A stretch of 9,613 bases of DNA, from NCBI GenBank assembly GCA_938045315.1, contig CALINM010000028.1, forward strand, positions 1 through 9,613, given 5' to 3'. Positions 7,800 to 9,613 of the stretch are shown piece after piece. The position numbers and the translations under genes were made by a program. A model generated the notes under the pieces. The model saw only the letters and a list, made by a program, of their open reading frames with translations. It had not been told where the DNA came from and searched no databases. Within the stretch, counting starts at the first letter, position 1; each line of letters starts with the position of its first letter. Source of the stretch: an uncultured bacterium (GTDB taxonomy: Bacteria; CALINM01).

Positions 7800-9178
7800 A
7801 TAAAATTCTAATCGTTGATGATGAAAAAAATCAAAGAGAATTAATAAGTTACATATTACAAAAGGAGTCTTACATTACCCAATCTTCAGCAACAGCTGAA
7901 GAAGCTCTAAATATTATTAAAAACGATGAAATTGATGTTCTCATAACAGATCTTAAATTACCTAAAATGGATGGTATACAACTTCTTAAAGAGGTATCAA
8001 ACATTTCGCCAGAAACATCTGTAATTATAATCACTGGTCATGGAAGCATCGATTCTGCAGTATATGCTATAAAAAATGGCGCTTTTGATTACATAACCAA
8101 ACCTTTAAAAAAAGAACAAATAATCTTAGTTACGAAAAAAGCAATTGAGAGAACTAATCTACTTAAGGAAAGAAAGTTTTTGGTTTCCCGAATATCATCA
8201 AAGGAAGCTTTTGAAGGAATGATAGGGGAACATCCGCTTTTTAAAAATGTTATAAAACTCATTTTAAAAATTGCTCCTTTAGATTCTACAGTTCTTATCA
8301 CCGGCGAGAGTGGCACAGGTAAGGAAATGGTTGCTAGAGCTATCCATAATATTAGCCCGAGAAAAAATCATCCCTTTATACCTGTTAATTGTGCAGCGCT
8401 TCCAGAAAATCTTATAGAAAGCGAACTTTTTGGATATTTACCCGGAGCTTTTACAGGTGCCATAGGAAGAAAAAAGGGCATTTTTGAGGCTGCATCGAAG
8501 GGGACAATTTTTCTTGACGAGATTTCAGAAATACCCATTCAAACTCAAGTAAAGCTATTAAGATTCTTGCAAAATAAAGAGATTTATCCCCTCGGTGCTA
8601 CAACTCCAACACATGTAGATGTTAGAATTATTGCAGCATCAAATGTTGATTTAGAAGAAAGAATCAAAAATGGTAAATTCAGGGCAGATTTATATTATAG
8701 ATTGAATATATTTTCTATTAAACTGCCAGCATTAAGAGAAAGAAGTAGTGATATCCCTTTACTTGCAAACTATTTTTTAGAAAAATACAGGAATTTAGCT
8801 CAAAGGGAAAATAAGTTTTATACATCTGGTGCAATTAAAAAGATGCTTGATTATGAATGGCCCGGTAATATAAGGGAACTCGAATCTGTGGTACAAAAAG
8901 CCATCATCCTTTCAGATGATGAAGAGATTAATGAAGATATAATATCAACCATACTAAAGATTGACAGCCCACTAACACATAAAAACATTGAAACTACAAA
9001 TAATGCTATAAAAGATAGAAAAACCCTGGAAGAAATAGAAAAAGACCTGATAATTGAAGCCCTGAATAAAACGGGATGGAATATGAGTAAAGCATCTAGA
9101 ATATTAGGAATTACCTATAGGACACTCCAATATAGGCTGGGAAAATATGGTATAAAAAAACCCAGTGATATACCATAA
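7796..9178 (+). CDS. Sigma-54-dependent response regulator, NtrC family (REC-AAA+-Fis HTH)
   Basis: This is a 460-residue enhancer-binding protein that, once phosphorylated, uses ATP to remodel sigma-54 RNA polymerase into an open complex. The receiver domain (1-120) has D8/D9, phospho-acceptor D52, T80 and K102. The AAA+ domain (about 142-370) has Walker A GESGTGKE at 170-177, the sigma-54-contacting GAFTGA loop at 217-222, Walker B GTIFLDE at 236-242, arginine-finger region RADLYYRLN at 297-305 and WPGNIREL at 355-362. A Fis-type helix-turn-helix occupies about 418-453. Domain order and length are standard for the family, and every key residue is present. Its ATG overlaps the kinase stop by 4 nt with no evident ribosome binding site, implying coupled translation. 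A matching sigma-54 promoter lies 77 bp downstream of its stop codon and is the obvious candidate target. Confidence 0.96.
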   Translation: MNKILIVDDEKNQRELISYILQKESYITQSSATAEEALNIIKNDEIDVLITDLKLPKMDGIQLLKEVSNISPETSVIIITGHGSIDSAVYAIKNGAFDYITKPLKKEQIILVTKKAIERTNLLKERKFLVSRISSKEAFEGMIGEHPLFKNVIKLILKIAPLDSTVLITGESGTGKEMVARAIHNISPRKNHPFIPVNCAALPENLIESELFGYLPGAFTGAIGRKKGIFEAASKGTIFLDEISEIPIQTQVKLLRFLQNKEIYPLGATTPTHVDVRIIAASNVDLEERIKNGKFRADLYYRLNIFSIKLPALRERSSDIPLLANYFLEKYRNLAQRENKFYTSGAIKKMLDYEWPGNIRELESVVQKAIILSDDEEINEDIISTILKIDSPLTHKNIETTNNAIKDRKTLEEIEKDLIIEALNKTGWNMSKASRILGITYRTLQYRLGKYGIKKPSDIP

Positions 9179-9218
9179 GGTATAAAATTTAACCTTTTGG
9201 AATACACATAAATTCACA
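9177..9218. promoter_or_regulatory. Candidate activator (enhancer) sites upstream of the sigma-54 promoter
   Basis: Two imperfect dyads lie in the gap after the regulator gene. AAGGT-N10-ACCTT spans 9177-9196 and GAAT-N8-ATTC spans 9200-9215. CACA also recurs at 9205 and 9215. They are about 65-105 bp upstream of the predicted start site, a normal distance for NtrC-family binding sites. The arms are short and the DNA is AT-rich, so chance is possible; the first dyad could also be a weak terminator remnant of the kinase-regulator transcript. Confidence 0.3.
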
Positions 9219-9254
9219 ATTTTAAAAAATTTATTAAAAACAGTAAGTTATGTT

Positions 9255-9272
9255 TTGGCACCAACATTGCTT
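9255..9272 (+). promoter_or_regulatory. Sigma-54 (-24/-12) promoter of the small exported protein gene
   Basis: TTGGCAC at 9255-9261, a 5-nt spacer, then TTGC at 9267-9270 followed by TT, is a full match to the sigma-54 consensus (TGGCAC-N5-TTGCW). The invariant GG (9257-9258) and GC (9269-9270) are at the required spacing. Transcription should start near 9282, giving a leader of about 29 nt that contains the strong ribosome binding site. It sits directly downstream of a sigma-54 activator gene, which strengthens the call. Dependence on that particular regulator is inferred. Confidence 0.88.
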
Positions 9273-9295
9273 TATTAAATTATGAAAATTAAATA

Positions 9296-9305
9296 GAGGA
9301 GGTGA
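9296..9305 (+). promoter_or_regulatory. Strong ribosome binding site selecting ATG 9311
   Basis: AGAGGAGGTG at 9295-9304 is close to a perfect anti-16S complement and lies 6 nt before ATG 9311. It includes an in-frame GTG (9302), which is part of the binding site and not the start. The strength contrasts with the near-absent sites before the kinase and regulator genes and suggests high expression of the small protein. Confidence 0.85.
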
Positions 9306-9310
9306 ATCAC

Positions 9311-9580
9311 ATGAAAAAAGCATTCACAGCAATACTTGCAGCTATGTTAATGGTAGTTTTCTCTAGCTTTGCTTTCGCAGCCGATCAGGCAAAACCTGCA
9401 GAGAAGAAAGAAGCAGCTCCAGCAGCAGCTCCAGCACCTGAAAAGAAAGAAGTAAAAGAAGAGAAAAAGGCAAAGAAAACCAAAAAAACTAAAAAAGCTG
9501 AGGAGAAAAAAGAAGTAAAAGAAGAGAAGAAAGAAGAGAAGAAAGAAGCAGCTCCAGCAGCAGCTCCAGCAAAAAAATAA
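9311..9580 (+). CDS. Small exported Ala/Lys/Glu/Pro-rich low-complexity protein, function unknown
   Basis: This is an 89-residue protein. Residues 1-23 form a classical signal peptide: MKK, a hydrophobic core, then AFA before a predicted cleavage ahead of A24-D25. The 66-residue mature part contains 23 Lys, 14 Glu, 17 Ala and 6 Pro and only six other residues, with no Cys, His, Trp, Tyr or Phe. It is strongly basic overall (net about +8) and probably unfolded or an extended single helix. It is built from repeats: EKKEAAPAAAPA at 31-42 and 76-87, and EKKEVKEEKK at 44-53 and 65-74, around a Lys/Thr-rich centre. Similar Lys/Ala-rich exported proteins occur in many bacteria without known function. 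Binding to an anionic envelope polymer is possible but is a guess. It is not recognisably the zinc-binding ZraP, since it has no metal ligands. The gene has its own sigma-54 promoter and a strong ribosome binding site. Confidence 0.85.
   Translation: MKKAFTAILAAMLMVVFSSFAFAADQAKPAEKKEAAPAAAPAPEKKEVKEEKKAKKTKKTKKAEEKKEVKEEKKEEKKEAAPAAAPAKK
9401..9571 (+). repeat. Perfect 36-nt direct repeat inside the small exported protein gene
   Basis: The 36 bases at 9401-9436 recur without a mismatch at 9536-9571, offset by 135 nt (45 codons, in frame). Both encode EKKEAAPAAAPA. A second, diverged pair encodes EKKEVKEEKK near 9440 and 9503. Identity at synonymous positions suggests recent duplication or gene conversion rather than only protein-level constraint, and makes the gene prone to length change by recombination. 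Confidence 0.9.
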
Positions 9581-9593
9581 CTTCTAAACACAT

Positions 9594-9613
9594 GGCACAA
9601 TTTAAATTGTGCC
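9594..9613 (+). terminator. Probable intrinsic terminator stem, truncated by window edge
   Basis: GGCACAATTTAAATTGTGCC is a perfect 20-bp palindrome 14 nt after the stop codon of the small exported protein. It can fold into an 8-bp stem with a TTAA loop. The position suits a terminator, but the T-tract expected after it would lie beyond the window, so a protein-binding palindrome is not excluded. Confidence 0.6.

Noticed and set aside
8089-8316. 75-residue minus-strand open frame
   Set aside because: Antisense to the REC/AAA+ junction of the response regulator.
9302-9310. GTG 9302 as start of the small exported protein
   Set aside because: This GTG is part of the AGAGGAGGTG ribosome binding site; ATG 9311 is correctly spaced and gives a classical MKK signal peptide.
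9401-9571. CRISPR-like array suggested by the 36-nt repeats
   Set aside because: Only two copies, in frame inside a protein-coding gene and with a coding segment between them; no cas genes are present.
9385-9600. 71-residue minus-strand Phe/Ser/Ala-rich open frame
   Set aside because: It is the complement of the repetitive Lys/Ala-coding gene, which has a signal peptide, promoter and ribosome binding site on the plus strand.
9593-9613. TGGCAC at 9593 as a second sigma-54 -24 element
   Set aside because: No TTGC follows at the required 5-nt spacing; the bases belong to the terminal palindrome.

Overview
The window is AT-rich bacterial DNA with two blocks transcribed away from each other from a 119-bp intergenic region (6259-6377). 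The genes suggest a Gram-negative-type, low-GC bacterium. MurE carries the meso-diaminopimelate signature DNPR, a sigma-54 activator and a matching -24/-12 promoter are present, and a Sec-exported small protein is encoded. AT-rich lineages such as Nitrospirota, Deferribacterota or Desulfobacterota would fit, but I cannot assign a taxon from the sequence alone.

Left block (minus strand, 6258 down to 1): the start of a division and cell wall (dcw) cluster in canonical order, mraZ-rsmH-ftsL-ftsI-murE-murF. The genes are packed with 1- to 4-nt overlaps at the first three junctions, a 10-nt gap before murE, and a murF start inside murE. murF is cut by the window edge. A near-consensus sigma-70 promoter (TTGACA-16-TAATAT) precedes mraZ. 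Between its -10 box and the mraZ start are four TGG-centred direct repeats spaced exactly 10 bp apart, the layout expected of a MraZ autoregulatory operator. The last repeat contains the mraZ ribosome binding site.

Right block (plus strand, 6378 to 9613): a membrane histidine kinase overlaps an NtrC-family sigma-54 response regulator by 4 nt. After a 132-bp gap comes a short gene for an exported, 89-residue Ala/Lys/Glu/Pro-only-like protein. That gap contains a sigma-54 promoter matching TTGGCAC-N5-TTGC, plus two weak dyads that could be activator sites. The simplest reading is a self-contained signalling module: the kinase senses something in the envelope, the regulator is phosphorylated, and it activates sigma-54 transcription of the small secreted protein. 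The layout resembles the enterobacterial ZraS-ZraR/ZraP envelope-stress system, but the small protein is not recognisably ZraP-like. A perfect 20-bp palindrome at the window edge is probably the stem of its terminator.

The dcw genes are ordinary. The points that merit attention are the putative MraZ operator and the sigma-54-linked secreted low-complexity protein. No mobile elements, CRISPR arrays, tRNAs or rRNAs were seen.
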